Positions 47,287-58,137 of a stretch of DNA of 64,000 nt are shown here, in pieces (within the stretch, counting starts at the first letter, position 1; each line of letters opens with the position of its first letter). The position numbers and the translations under genes are program-made. The notes under the pieces were generated by a model. The model was given only the letters and a program-made list of their open reading frames with translations, made no database searches and was not told the origin of the DNA. Source of the DNA: Siphonodentalium dalli. Taxonomy: Eukaryota > Mollusca > Scaphopoda > Gadilida > Siphonodentaliidae. The stretch lies in NCBI GenBank assembly GCA_032622095.1, contig CP136064.1, positions 135,923,954-135,987,953 of the forward strand. The letters run 5' to 3'.

Positions 47287-48574
47287 CAGCCCCGAATTAA
47301 TAACCCCAGCCCAATTCAACAACTGTACACTTCGCACCTGTATGCACGCGGTGTGACGTGGTGAGCTTTCTGTCTCGCGCGCTGTGTGACGACCACGTGC
47401 TCAAAGATAAACAAACCGAACATGCATGATCAGTCACCTGCACGGGGACTACGTCATATTTAAGCATAACCTAATAACCTGTAATAACCGTTATTATTTA
47501 TGAACATTATCAATTATCGAGTCCTTGTTCATGGGAATGGGAGTCTGAAAATGCATCTTCTAGTAGGACTTCGAGAGTTTTCAGGCTCTAAATTGTTGGC
47601 ACCTTTGAAGTTTTAACTAATTGTCGTAGAGCCAACTCACTCACGTTTTAGTTGGGATAAAAAATAGATCCATGCACTGGTGATTTGTAAAGAAATCAAA
47701 TAGAGAAAAGATATCCTTACCCAAACTAAAACATAATTAGTGATTCAAAAGAATAAAATGTTCAATTTAAGCGAGTCACCGGAACAATTTTTAAGAAAAT
47801 GACGGGGTTCTCTGAAAACGGATACCTACTCAGTGCGCGTGCCAGGTACCACGAATCTGTTTACGTTTTGACAAACACATGCTTTCGAGTATCTGTATTA
47901 CAAGATCCCGCACACGGCATGTGTACCTTCTGTTCTGAGAGTGTTCTGTTCTTGTAGTCCCTCCTTTGCACGAGGAGCACCCCATATATAATGGGTAACA
48001 ATATTGATCTCGTAAAAAAAGAGTCTACTCCAGTCTGGCCCGGTAGCATGGATGCATAGACTACCTTTGCCCCCCCCCCCCCCCCCCCCAAACCTCGACG
48101 AGAGATCGGGATCATCTAGCAAAAACCAAATTAAAAACCCACCCCAGCCTGTCTGGAGACCCATTCGCATAGGAATAGAATGGCAACTTGGATTCATATA
48201 TGCGATTAATTTGGGGAGATTAACATTAGATATGTCGATACATGAAGATTATAGAAACGCGACACACACCAGGAAAACGTTTGAATCTGCCGGGTAAACA
48301 TGAGCGACATGCGATGGGCGGAGCTTTACGGGATTCAGCCAATCACGCAACGAATAGATAAACAGTGAAGAAAATATCACAATACATTCTGATACATTGC
48401 AGATAAAATACGTTAATATGTTAAACAATTAGTAATAATTGAATGAGTATGCAGATTATGCTAAAATGGTAATTGATATGACAATCAATGATGATTAAAG
48501 TGTAATTTGATGAGATGAAAGTGGAGTGAAAATCATACAATTTATCAATTTATGTGCATATGTAAAGTACGGAT

Positions 48575-49053
48575 TCGGAAACGAAAAAAATATTTCCGAT
48601 GAGAATAATTGTTACTGCCAATTAATCTAATAATACCTATTACCTAAAAGAATGCAAATAAACCACTCTGATTTTTTTTTCGATGGAAAATCCACGACCA
48701 TCTGGACCCTAGATCTATGTAGGCCTATAACAAAAATCGAACATAAAACGTCTCAATCGGTACCGATTTCACCGAGTGTTTTTGCAACTACGGCGTTAAC
48801 TTTTTCATACATGTACAACAACAAATCGAACGTTAAAAGTTTCAATAAATCGGTACCGATTTCACCGATTGACTTACCGACTGCGACGTAATGCGTTCAC
48901 TCATGGATATTGATCGGTAAAATCGGTTTTACCGTTAATGACGCTACTAACGTGATTACGCTGTCTGACTTTACCGATTATTTTCCGATTCAAAAGGCTT
49001 GAATACAATCGGTAAATGGCAATCGGTACCGATTGGAGTTTTGAGATGACCCC
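48575..49053. mobile_element. Right end of a third Harbinger-like family, AATCGGTACCGATT motif
   Basis: It ends ...AGTTTTGAGATGACCCC at 49053 followed by TTA, the same outer terminus as the element at 42896-45158. The subterminal motif, however, is atcggta/accgatt, with aatcggtaccgatt palindromes at about 48757, 48850 and 49021. I find no matching left end, so the element is truncated or rearranged inside 46433-49309. Confidence 0.7.
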
Positions 49054-49537
49054 TTAAGCGGAGTTTTAGGGAAAACTCAAACATGAGCGGATACATCGGA
49101 AGAAAACTCCGCTTGAAACTCCGCCAAAAACTCGATGAACGTAATAAAAACTCCCATTGGAAACTCCGTTATAACCCCGCTCAACGTCACGATAAACTCC
49201 GCCGTGTTTTACGCTATTTACCTGACCGGAAAGCGGAGTTTTTAGCGGAGAGCGGAGAAAAATACTCCGTTCTCCGGCGGATTTACCGCTTGCAATTTGA
49301 CAAGGTCCCTAACTGTCAAAAAAAAAAAAATCCGTCATCTATATACATGTTGCACATCTTCAATATATGGGCAACAATATTCTGAAGTTTCAAATCTCTG
49401 GGATGAAATCTGTAGGAGGAGATGATTACACCATGAAGGTACTCAAAAGTGTGATGGACGGACAGACAGACAGACGAATGGACGGACGGACAGAGCCCGT
49501 TTCCATAGTCCCCCGAAAATAAATTTTTCGGGGGACA

Positions 49538-50340
49538 ATAAATTCACCTGGCTCTGGCTATTTAAAGTGGTGGAAGTATTAACTGAACACCCTCAGACAA
49601 ACAATAGTATCCATGCTCTGTGGAATCTTTGTTTATTCATCAAATCTGACATGTAATTTGGTCAGGTAATTAATTGTGGGTATTGTTTTCAAAGCAAGAA
49701 GAACATATAACTTTGACAAGGATTCGTGGTGGGGGTAGGAGGAGGGAGAAGGGTAGGGAGGAGGCAGGGTTCGTGATGCCACTTGCCGTATTTGCCAATG
49801 GCAAAAATAATTCACTTTTGATTACTCAAGAAAGTTTATTAATATTTGTCAATCAATGCTATTCATTGCAGAAAACTCTTTCATTATTAATGGTACTAAT
49901 GGTGATTTACACCTGCATAAAGTTATGAAAAGTTAAAACCTCTATCAATAGTATCGACGGGTGGAGGAATTGCTAGTATGTTTGGTTGTGGTGTTTACAT
50001 AGCTAATCCTCTTTGTTTCGATGTGCCTTTCTGATGAAGAAACCCTTCTACAATTGCATTGTTATGTTGCTGGTTTGGTTGGATTGTCGAAATAGTCAAA
50101 ATAAAGGAAACAATGTTGTAGAAACTGATAGCATTTGGCAACTCATAACAGCATTTGGCAAAAATTATTTTCATTTGGCAAAAGTAAATTTCAGCCAGCG
50201 TGGACCCTGGGAGGAGGTGAGGGTATTAAGGGAGCAGGTGTGGGTGGAAGGTGGGACTCCCACCTGTGGGAGGGTCACTTGGAAAGTGTGACGCTAGCTC
50301 TGGTTCTTTTCAACAGGTCATATTTTAACAATCTGAATTT
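49538..50340. repeat. Duplicated low-copy segment, copy 2
   Basis: Partner of 45385-45735, interrupted at 49766-50209 by a hAT MITE. Confidence 0.85.
49766..50209. mobile_element. hAT MITE, ATTTGGCAAA motif family
   Basis: The 8-bp target duplication GGAGGAGG (49758-49765, 50210-50217) flanks CAGGGTTC ... GGACCCTG. The paralogue at about 45605-45620 is uninterrupted. Subterminal repeats of (a)tttggcaaa/tttgcca occur five or more times. No coding sequence. Confidence 0.88.
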
Positions 50341-50983
50341 TAAATACCATCCAAGGTCAGATTAATCAGCTTGTTGGTTCCCGAGAAGATGTTTAAATAA
50401 GTCTCAGTAATTTCATTAAAGATTTTTTGTTTTTTTTTAATTAAATTTTTTTGTTATAATTTTGTTTTGGTTAAATTGAGCACAGGCGCCTGTAACGCGC
50501 TCCGCTGTCCGCCCCCCTTTTGCACTGCCCATATATGCCGCTCTCTATACGCGCCTTCTTCGCGTTAATGGAACATTATATAGACAAGGGGCTCTGTAGA
50601 AATTCAACGTTTCACCATCGCTCGGGAGTCGCACAAATTTAGCCCATTCACCCCAGTAATGATAACGATATATACACGGATGGATCGGCAAAGAATTCAT
50701 CTTTCAATAAATACCACAAACTCCCATCAGAAACATTCATACACGTTGCATTTGATAAAATTTTAACCACCGAATATTGTCTCCGGAGAGCGTATTTTTT
50801 CGATTTGATCCGGCTCAGACAGCAATCGACGCTTGTGTGTCGAAATTCACCACCCATGCAGTTTACTATCATTAAAAATCGGTCCAACGATCAACTAAAT
50901 ATCTGGAATTTAGTTATTTATTGTCGGCTAATAATTTATTTACTCATACAAATCAACACATTGTCAGTAAACAATTCTAATAG
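50341..50983. other. No recognisable gene
   Basis: AT-rich tract, then a short CG-richer part near 50490-50580. An open frame on the minus strand (50648-50887) has no family resemblance. Confidence 0.35.
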
Positions 50984-51300
50984 AGGAGAAATCTGTTGAT
51001 AATTCCAACTCTAAAAAAGATATTTGTCAAGTGACACAGTTCCTAAATTTAATATTCATTGTGACCTGACCTTTCCATGACTGACATAGTAGAAACAGCC
51101 AATCACCGCTCAGTGTTAGAATCGAGGTCAGGTCATAATGAATATTAAAATGAGGACCTCGATTCTAATACTGAGCGGTGATTGGCTGTTTCTACTATGT
51201 CAGTCATGGAAAGGTCAGGTCACAATGAATATTAAATTTAGGAACTGTGTCACTTGACAAATATCTTTTTTAAAGTTGGAATTATCGACAGATTTCTCCT
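50984..51300. repeat. 317-bp near-perfect palindrome (foldback element)
   Basis: Arms of about 146 bp run from 'aggagaaatctg' at 50984 to its complement ending at 51300, with only about three mismatches and a ~24-bp centre near 51142. The arms contain 'ccaatcaccgctcagt'. High arm identity implies recent origin or arm-to-arm gene conversion. Confidence 0.92.
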
Positions 51301-52665
51301 AGATCTGTATTTTGGGCTGAGAAACTCACATATAAAAATTTGGTCTGATCAGATAAAAAATGTTTCAGTTATCGCAGCATGGGTTAATTATATGTTTAAA
51401 AGGGTCCATAACTCCATTAAAACAACTCAGTTCAAACCCATATTCGAACTCGATCTGTATTTTGGACTGAGAAACGCATATACAAAATTTGGTTCCAATC
51501 GGATAGAAAATGATTGAGACAAATAGACAGACATTGCGATATACTAAAGTAAATTGGCCACAACATGATATCAACAAGGATGCTGTGTCGAGTTTATTGG
51601 CAGTCGCAGAAAAACTTCTGCCAATAACTTGGCAATAAGGCCCACACAAGGCCCAAAAATTCGGACAAACCTGGTTTTCGAACTCGTCCGAGATATTGTT
51701 GCAAGAGACTTATATACCAAATATGGTTTGAATCAGTTAATATTTAATTGAGTTATCGCGCTAACGGTGAAAAAATGCTAAAAATAGACAAACTAAGGCA
51801 CATAACTCCAGGGAAAAAATTCGGACAAACCTGTTTTTCGAACTCGTCCGAGATATTGTTGCAAGAGACTTATATACCAAATATGGTTTGAATCAGTTAA
51901 TATTTAATTGAGTTATCGCGCTGGCGGTGAAAAAAATGCTAAAAATAGACAAATTTAGGCCCATAACTCCAGGGAAAAAATTCGGACAAACCTGGTTTTC
52001 GAACTTGTCCGAGATATTGTTGCAAGAGACTCATATATCAAATATGGTTTGAATCAGTTAATATTTTATTCAGTTATCGCGCTAACAGTGAAAAAAAATG
52101 CTAACAAGATGCTTTTGTCGAGTTTTTTGGCAGTCGAACCAAACTTCTGCCAATAAGGTGCACAACTCCGGAAAAAAAAGTCGGACGGTGGTATATTATT
52201 GCAATAGACCTATATACCAAATATCAATTGAATCCGTTAATATTTCATTGAGTTATCGCACTAACGGTGATAAAATTGTTATTAAAATAGACAAACTAAG
52301 ACCCATAACTCCGAAAAAAATTTTCGGACAAACCAGGTTTTTCGTCTCGTCCGAGATATTGTTGCAAGAGACTCATATACCAATCGGTTTAAATCGGTTA
52401 ATATTTGCGTGAGTTATCGCGCTAACGGTGAAAAACTAAAAACAGTCCTCAAAGATGGATAACTCTTGTCAAAAAGTTCGGACGTGACCCATTTTCTACA
52501 GGCAGTAAATAGTCTTTGGGAGCAACTCACATACCAAAATATTTTTGAATCCGTTCACAAATGTCAAAGTTATAAGGCATTCTTTAGGTCCGCCCTCCCA
52601 CCAGCCCGCCAACCGTCCCGACTCGTCAAACCATAAGTTGAGTTTTTGAAAAAAACTCGTCTAAA
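51301..52665 (+). mobile_element. HINE family C array
   Basis: Units of about 165-180 bp: 'cataactccagggaaaaaat', 'ttcgaactcgtccgagatat', 'tgttgcaagagac', 'gagttatcgcgctaacggtg'. Starts near 51405, 51785, 51957, 52140, 52300 and 52450. The right end has a hairpin GAGTTTTTGAAAAAAACTCGTC at about 52637-52660 followed by A-rich DNA. The left edge abuts the palindrome. Confidence 0.7.
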
Positions 52666-53445
52666 AATTAAAGAAATGACCTAGTGAAACATTATTTATC
52701 TTTTATTCGAACACACAGCAGACATTCGCTGCGAGGTTAAAATTTCATGTGGTCGGGACATTTTTCAAAATGATAATTTACCGGATATACTTATTTTTTG
52801 CCGACAGAAAAAGTAATACATGTAATGATAAAACAAGACAGTCAAAGACTGTGGGGTCGCTCACCAGACTGTAAAGACTGATAAGACTGGGACTCTGGAG
52901 ACCATAACAGTCAGAACTTTTCATAATCACTTAAAAAGAAGTAGATCTAAACAGGATATGTGGATAGAGAGGCTTCATGTATGTAGATCGGTGAATACGT
53001 ACTTTTAAATTACCAACTCTACACTACTGATCACGCCCTACCTCCTCCAGCTCATGTCCCTTCCTGACTGGGCTCCAGACTCTCAAGTCTTAGGTTGGAA
53101 TTTCACAACCGACATCTCACAAACTTTCTCAATTGTTGGAAATTTCCAATCTCACAAGCGCCTTTTTATAAAACTATTTAGACATGTTTGAAGCACAATT
53201 ATCCATGGACCCAAAAACACCATATAGGTATGACAGATTAATCAGTCAGGTAGTTCCAAGGTAGATGTTTTAATGCATTTTGTATTTTAATGATTTTATT
53301 AGACACAAAAGTGTTAAGTCCCCATAGCCCCGTCATTTCTTAACAGGTTGAATCATGTTAACAAATCAGAATCTCAGTTATTAAGGATCCTCCATACTAT
53401 ATGTGAGCTAAATAGTCCAACCTCTCTTGAGAAGACATTTTAAGT
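52666..53445. other. No recognisable gene
   Basis: 'ccaactgttggaaatttccaa'-like sequence at 53120-53150 echoes 14800-14825. Nothing coding seen. Confidence 0.4.
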
Positions 53446-53449
53446 ATTA

Positions 53450-53878
53450 CCATAGAGACATACAGTTATGTCCCTGGTCCCACCCTAATTAATCTGGTGA
53501 CCCCATCTGAATAAATTTGAAACCCCATTTAAAACAAGTGACCCATTTGAACAAATCTGAACTCCAGTCATCCAATGACCCTTCATACCAAATATGAACC
53601 CATTCAACCTGATGGTACATGAGAAGTTGTTTTTAAGAATTACTATGGAGGGCAAGAGTTATGGCCCTGGCTTCACAACCATTTGACAGAGTGACCTCAT
53701 TTAAACAAATCTGAATGTGAGTCACCAAGGGAACATCCACACCAAATATGAACCCATTCAGTCTTATGATCTAGAGAAGATGTTCAAAGAATTGTTGACA
53801 GATGGATGGATGGACAGACAGATGAACAGGAGACAGATGAGAAGTGATGACTATAGCTTCGTCTCAGGCGAGCTTAAA
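53450..53878 (+). mobile_element. HINE family E, copy 1
   Basis: Two core units (gacctcatttgaacaaatct; caccaaatatgaacccattc), a (GGAT/GACA)n tract at 53790-53840 and the end 'gatgactatagct...gtctcaggcgagcttaaaaa'. It is paralogous to 63190-63554. Confidence 0.7.
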
Positions 53879-53889
53879 AATTACATTTC

Positions 53890-54524
53890 ATTGAACAAAT
53901 CTGTAAATCACCGCCCCCCCCCCCCCCAACACTGTGGGGACATCCCTGCAAGAATATGACATTATCTTATTATACCAGTAGCGTGCATCATAGATACAGG
54001 TTAAGTGGGTGGGGCAGAGCTAATTCTCTTATACCTCTGCCCCTATTTGAACAAACATGAATCCCCATCTCTGATATCTATTCATCTAATAATTTTAAAC
54101 ATTCACTTTTAAGAGTTGAAGTTAATTGATTTTCCAAAAAGGACCCAATTGGAACAGATCTAAACATGCCACCAAGGAAAATAATATTGGAACACCCAAG
54201 TGTGAATTTAGTGTGTCTGAGGTCCCAAAAGGGTGAATGTAGTGATGATATTCTGTAAGGCGGGCTAGCATCACCAAATTCACCATCTGGGAACCCAATC
54301 TTACTTAGTCTTCAACTGCTATGGGAGACCTGGGGACAGACAGCTGAAGTTGGTGGCATATGACAGTATGCACACCCATTTCACACCTCAATTATGCATT
54401 TTAGAATCTCAACAAAAGGAAAAAAAGCTGCTAAAAATGTCAATTTGAGACTCTAGATACTTCCCAGAAGATGAGGCCTAAGCAGAATGAGGCCCTCAAA
54501 GGGTGTATTTAGCAATGCTAGCCT
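53890..54524. repeat. Dispersed repeat, copy 1 (partner 63700-64000)
   Basis: Shares 'cacctcaattatgcatttta', 'acttcccagaagatgaggcc' and 'taagcagaatgagg' with the window end. C14 at 53914-53927. No gene. Confidence 0.7.
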
Positions 54525-55435
54525 CAGTCCTTCAATTTTGAGGCGCGCAATTGCGCTTGCGCACCTTGGCGCACGCGGATCTAAAAACCAGCGAGTTATT
54601 AAATGCGCACGCCGAAAAATTTAAATGCTCGCGTCGGAATTTGCAGCCAGTGAACAAGATTTTAACAAACAGCACATCAATGGTTAAACGCCGACAAGAC
54701 TATTCACCGTGTATCTTTCTCAGTAGCGATGATGTTGATTACTAACATAATAACAAAGATCAAAGCGGCCGCCGGCGTCTTTCTCACTCAATGATTGGGG
54801 TACACCTCGTCACAACTGCTGCACGTGCGAGTTCCCGCAAAAAAGTGTCAATTCTTTGGCAGCCTCGTTTGATGTTTCGGCATGCGGGATTCGCCGATTC
54901 ATTTGAATATTATTGCCATAGATTAGGTTTTAAGTTTAACTATACTTCGAAGCCAGTATCTCTCGACTCGGAGAAAGCGAAAAATGGACATTGGAGCCTC
55001 CTCAAATACCGACTCTTATCAAAACGAAAGAGAGCCCCGGCTGATTCGTCGGATTCCGGTGAATCTGATTGCGGTAACGATTCCACTTCCAAGTTTGAAG
55101 TTTTAAGCGACTGCGAGTCTGCGCTCTCAGACGCGGAAGTGGACTCATTACCGTGATTAGAATTAGATTCACCTGGATTGCCAGATAATCGGATTATTGT
55201 GGACTAGATATTGTACTACAATATAAACATATGTTTTTATTTCTGTTTTCACTTTAAGTTGCCAAAGGCACACTTGGAATTACACGTGTGTATCATTATA
55301 ATTGTGTTTGTCTTTATTCAGTAATCATTTCATCCATGTTAATTTGAATTGTGCTCCCGCAAAAAAGGCGCGCGCAAATTCCAAAAGCTCTGAGCGATAT
55401 ATCGCGCACCTACGTTTTCCAAATTCGAAGGACTG
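54525..55435. mobile_element. 911-bp TIR element with unknown ORF
   Basis: CAGTCCTTC...GAAGGACTG termini (about 15 bp, imperfect) flanked by CTAGCCT at 54518-54524 and 55436-55442. The paralogous locus at about 63930 reads 'gatgctagactgctgtgcagg' without it, confirming insertion. Termini are rich in TGCGCAC/GCGCGC. The target duplication reads as 7-9 bp because of microhomology, so superfamily is not assigned. Confidence 0.82.
54791..55156 (+). CDS. Unknown ORF within the 911-bp element
   Basis: A 121-codon frame starts at ATG 54791. The N-terminal half is basic and hydrophobic (SRKKVSILWQPRLMFRHAGF), followed by KNGHWSLLKYRLLSKRKRAP. The C-terminal half is Ser/Asp/Glu-rich (SSDSGESDCGNDSTSKFE) and ends ...AEVDSLP. 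I do not recognise a family. A short upstream frame ending SSDDVDY (54661-54741) could be a first exon, but no convincing splice pair is seen. It may be a captured host fragment or the N-terminus of a lost transposase. Low confidence that it is translated. Confidence 0.3.
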   Translation: MIGVHLVTTAARASSRKKVSILWQPRLMFRHAGFADSFEYYCHRLGFKFNYTSKPVSLDSEKAKNGHWSLLKYRLLSKRKRAPADSSDSGESDCGNDSTSKFEVLSDCESALSDAEVDSLP

Positions 55436-55442
55436 CTAGCCT

Positions 55443-57752
55443 GCTGTGCAGGGTAGCATAATTAAATTCACCATCCCGGAACCTCATTCTACAAATGCCA
55501 GACACACTTCATTACAGCTTTGAGAAAAAGAATTTAAATTGATATTAATGACCAGGGTATTGTAAACAATCATGGTGCTAGATTGACAGCTTTAGAAAAC
55601 AAATGCTCAACACATGGGGGGAGGGGGGGGGGGGGGGACGGTGGTAGAATCAACGAAACTGTAAGCTTGTGTTTAGTGTAAACTAATTTTAACAGATTGA
55701 CTACTAAGTATAGTTTGGTAAAATCAGATTTGTTTCGACGAATATTATACATGGAACAACAATAAATAATAAAAACAGTACATAGCAAATCACTTGAATC
55801 TAATGGAATGGCCAATGATGTCCAGGAAATCCACCATGCTCTCCTTCCCGCTGTCGAAGTCAACACAGCTTGTTTTTGAGAGCTCTCACGGCTTTGATGG
55901 TGGTTCACCTAGTCTTAGTCGCTCGATATCGATCAGTCCTGCGGACTAAGTTACCATATTAATTACACGGCATGTAAGAATTAATATTCTAAAATGTTCT
56001 TTGCAAAATTTTAAATATCAAATTAAACGCTCTTTATATATCAACTTTGATTTTTAAGAGATCTCGACCCTGTTATTATCTTTGATTTTAAGAGAGCCTG
56101 TTAACCTGAACATGTACATCCGCGACTCAAATTACTTATTTTTCTATATATTATCGATATTAGATTTATAGAAATTGACGGACAGTACCCGTTTAAACAC
56201 GATCACATTACACTTTTCATAACTTAAAATACTGTTATATATTATTTATTTACTTATTACCATATTATTGACTATTAACTACATATAAGACAAATCTTAT
56301 ATCAAGATAAATTGTTTTCTTTGCAAAATTATAAATACAAAATCAAACACTCTTTATAGCATTAACATGTCTATAATTCATACTTTGATAACAATAGTCA
56401 CAACAATGACATTGTTTTTTCAACTGTGTTGATGTCACAAGGGATCGTCCAAACAGGCTTTCATGTTTGTCAAAACGCGCACTCATGTTTGTCAAAACAT
56501 AATATCTACGGAGTTGACATCGCTTGAGTAGAGAGAGATTATTTATTCCTCCATAACCGTGCAGGCTTTACTGACCAGTCAAAACATTCTTTGATATCCG
56601 CGATAAAGGATTCAGCATAAAGCATTTTATGAGCAGGGGAAATGTCCGGTGGGTAAATATCTGGGTGGGGAAATAATTAGTATACATATAAAAACTATCA
56701 TCGATCAAAATATTATTTCCGAAAACAAACCAATACACAGAGATTCACAGTGCCAGCTAAGTCAAGTCAATTTACAACCTGACAATACACGGACAACAGC
56801 TTAAGGGTAAAAAAGCCACAGGCAGTGCACTCGGACAATTCGCGAGCCCGTGCGACCACTCCTTCACCCTTCAACTGCCACTGTATACGGTGCACAAACA
56901 TCCGATGGCGACCACTGTATACGGTGCATTGGTGTACTGGGGATTAACAGTAGTTATATAATACACTAGACTGTACACATACTTAGTACACCGGTGTACT
57001 GATTATGTGTACAGTCTAGTGTATTGGTCATGTGTACACATACTAATAATAATACTACTGACTCACTGTACCGTGTGACCACACTCCCTGGTCAAGTTGT
57101 CTTGCTGATATGCTTTGACTTTTTACTTAATTAATTTGGCCGGTATATTGGTAGTGCTAAATAAGCTTTTTCCAAAAAAACGGGGGTTCGTGGTGGGGTC
57201 TGAATTCGGTGCTATGCAGCGCGAGATGACGGCGTAATTAGGGTTGTAAATCAGTACATGTGGTCTTATATGAACATAGCATAATGTTGTCAAGAAATAT
57301 ATATATGACTATAGGGTCATACATCCATGTCTGATAAGAGAGGGGGCACCAAGCCCGTGGAACCCAATTCAACACGTAACAGCCCATCCCTGTAGGAATA
57401 TGATCGATGCTGATGTCTAGCCTTCATGTAGTGGGCCCATGATAACATTTCAGTTAATTTACATGCACGCAACTCAGTGATAGGTTTTCTCACAGTGAAG
57501 CTTTTTCCAAAAACGGGGGTGGCGGGGTCTGAATTCGGTGCTATCACTTGAAACGCTGGGATATTTCCACGCTGTAGGCAGAACCTTGAATAGTCTTTTA
57601 TGTATCTAGAGGGACTATTGGGAAATATAAACAGACGACGACTGACAGAGAAGCAGAAATGTGCAGGAGGATTTGTATTCACAAGTGGGAAATGTTAAGT
57701 TGAAATAAGCAAAATGGATAATACAGTTAAGAAGGAGACCTACAGTAATTAT
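55443..57752. other. No recognisable gene; poly-G tract, tandem similarity and a cruciform
   Basis: 55443-55500 is the continuation of the dispersed repeat. G15 at 55623-55637. 55985-56070 and 56315-56400 share 'ttctttgcaaaatt.taaata', '(c)aaac(g/a)ctctttata'. Near 57155-57230 and 57490-57545, 'ctttttccaaaaa.cgggggt' and 'ggggtctgaattcggtgcta' recur. No exon called. Confidence 0.45.
56960..57025. repeat. Perfect nested palindrome, 66 bp
   Basis: 22-bp perfect arms (aatacactagactgtacaca + ta and complement) surround an inner perfect palindrome AGTACACCGGTGTACT. Just upstream, 'cactgtatacggtgca' occurs twice (56880-56930). Confidence 0.9.
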
Positions 57753-58006
57753 CTAATTAATGTAAAATTAGCTCGGCAACGAAAGAGTTAACCACAACAG
57801 AATTATGGGTAATTTTTGAAGTTCACGATTTAGTCAGAAATATGGCTTGCTGCCATTCATCGGAAAGCTCTCCCCGAGAGCTTTCCGATGAATGGCAACA
57901 AGCCATATTTCTGAGAGCTTTCCGATGAATGGCAGCAAGCCATATTTCTGACTAAATCCTGAAAAATTACCGTAATTCTGCTTTCGTTAAGGAGTCCATT
58001 AATTAG
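57753..58006. mobile_element. Foldback element with three copies of one hairpin arm
   Basis: Outer inverted ends CTAATTAATG/CATTAATTAG. Inside, 'atatggcttgctgccattca' + 'tcggaaagctct' occurs once forward (about 57838) and twice in reverse (57876 and 57914), so two alternative hairpins are possible. No coding. Confidence 0.8.
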
Positions 58007-58137
58007 AGCATTACTCTATTTATTGGATGGAAATGTTCAGATAACAAGTTTAAAAAACGGCATATGGCCACTTGTTGGGCTTATTACCTGAACATTTCCT
58101 AAGATAACTACCTGTTAATCGATAATTTAGTAAAGAA

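Larger units (their letters stand above)
46433..49309. mobile_element. PIF/Harbinger-like element, AAACTCCGCT motif family
   Basis: TAA at 46430-46432 and 49310-49312 flanks perfect 75-bp inverted termini starting GGGACCTTGTCAAATTGC. The empty target is reconstructed from neighbouring array units ('gggttaataa(c/t)tc'). Subterminal regions (46433-46860, 49055-49309) repeat aaactccgctg and its complement about 25 times. The interior contains a promoter-like module (47191-47286), a C20 tract (48070-48089) and the end of another element (to 49053). No intact transposase. Confidence 0.85.
45895..49536 (+). mobile_element. HINE family D, split by a Harbinger-like insertion
   Basis: Core repeats ('catctatatacatgttgcac', 'aatactctgaagtttcaaat', 'gtaggaggagttgattacac') occupy 45940-46432 and 49313-49440. 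They are followed by a (GGAC)n microsatellite and a perfect 12-bp-stem hairpin at 49508-49536 (GTCCCCCGAAAA-taaat-TTTTCGGGGGAC). The left end near 45908 has a related 'gtgtccccgataat'. Confidence 0.7.

Noticed and set aside
46299-49385. Open frames at both ends of the AAACTCCGCT element (46299-46559, 46442-46741, 49083-49385)
   Set aside because: They arise from the iterated subterminal motif and mirror each other through the inverted repeat.
55570-55908. 112-codon minus-strand frame
   Set aside because: It passes through a poly-G/C tract (poly-Pro artefact). An alternative frame reading SMVDFLDIIGHSIRF is intriguing but too short to support.
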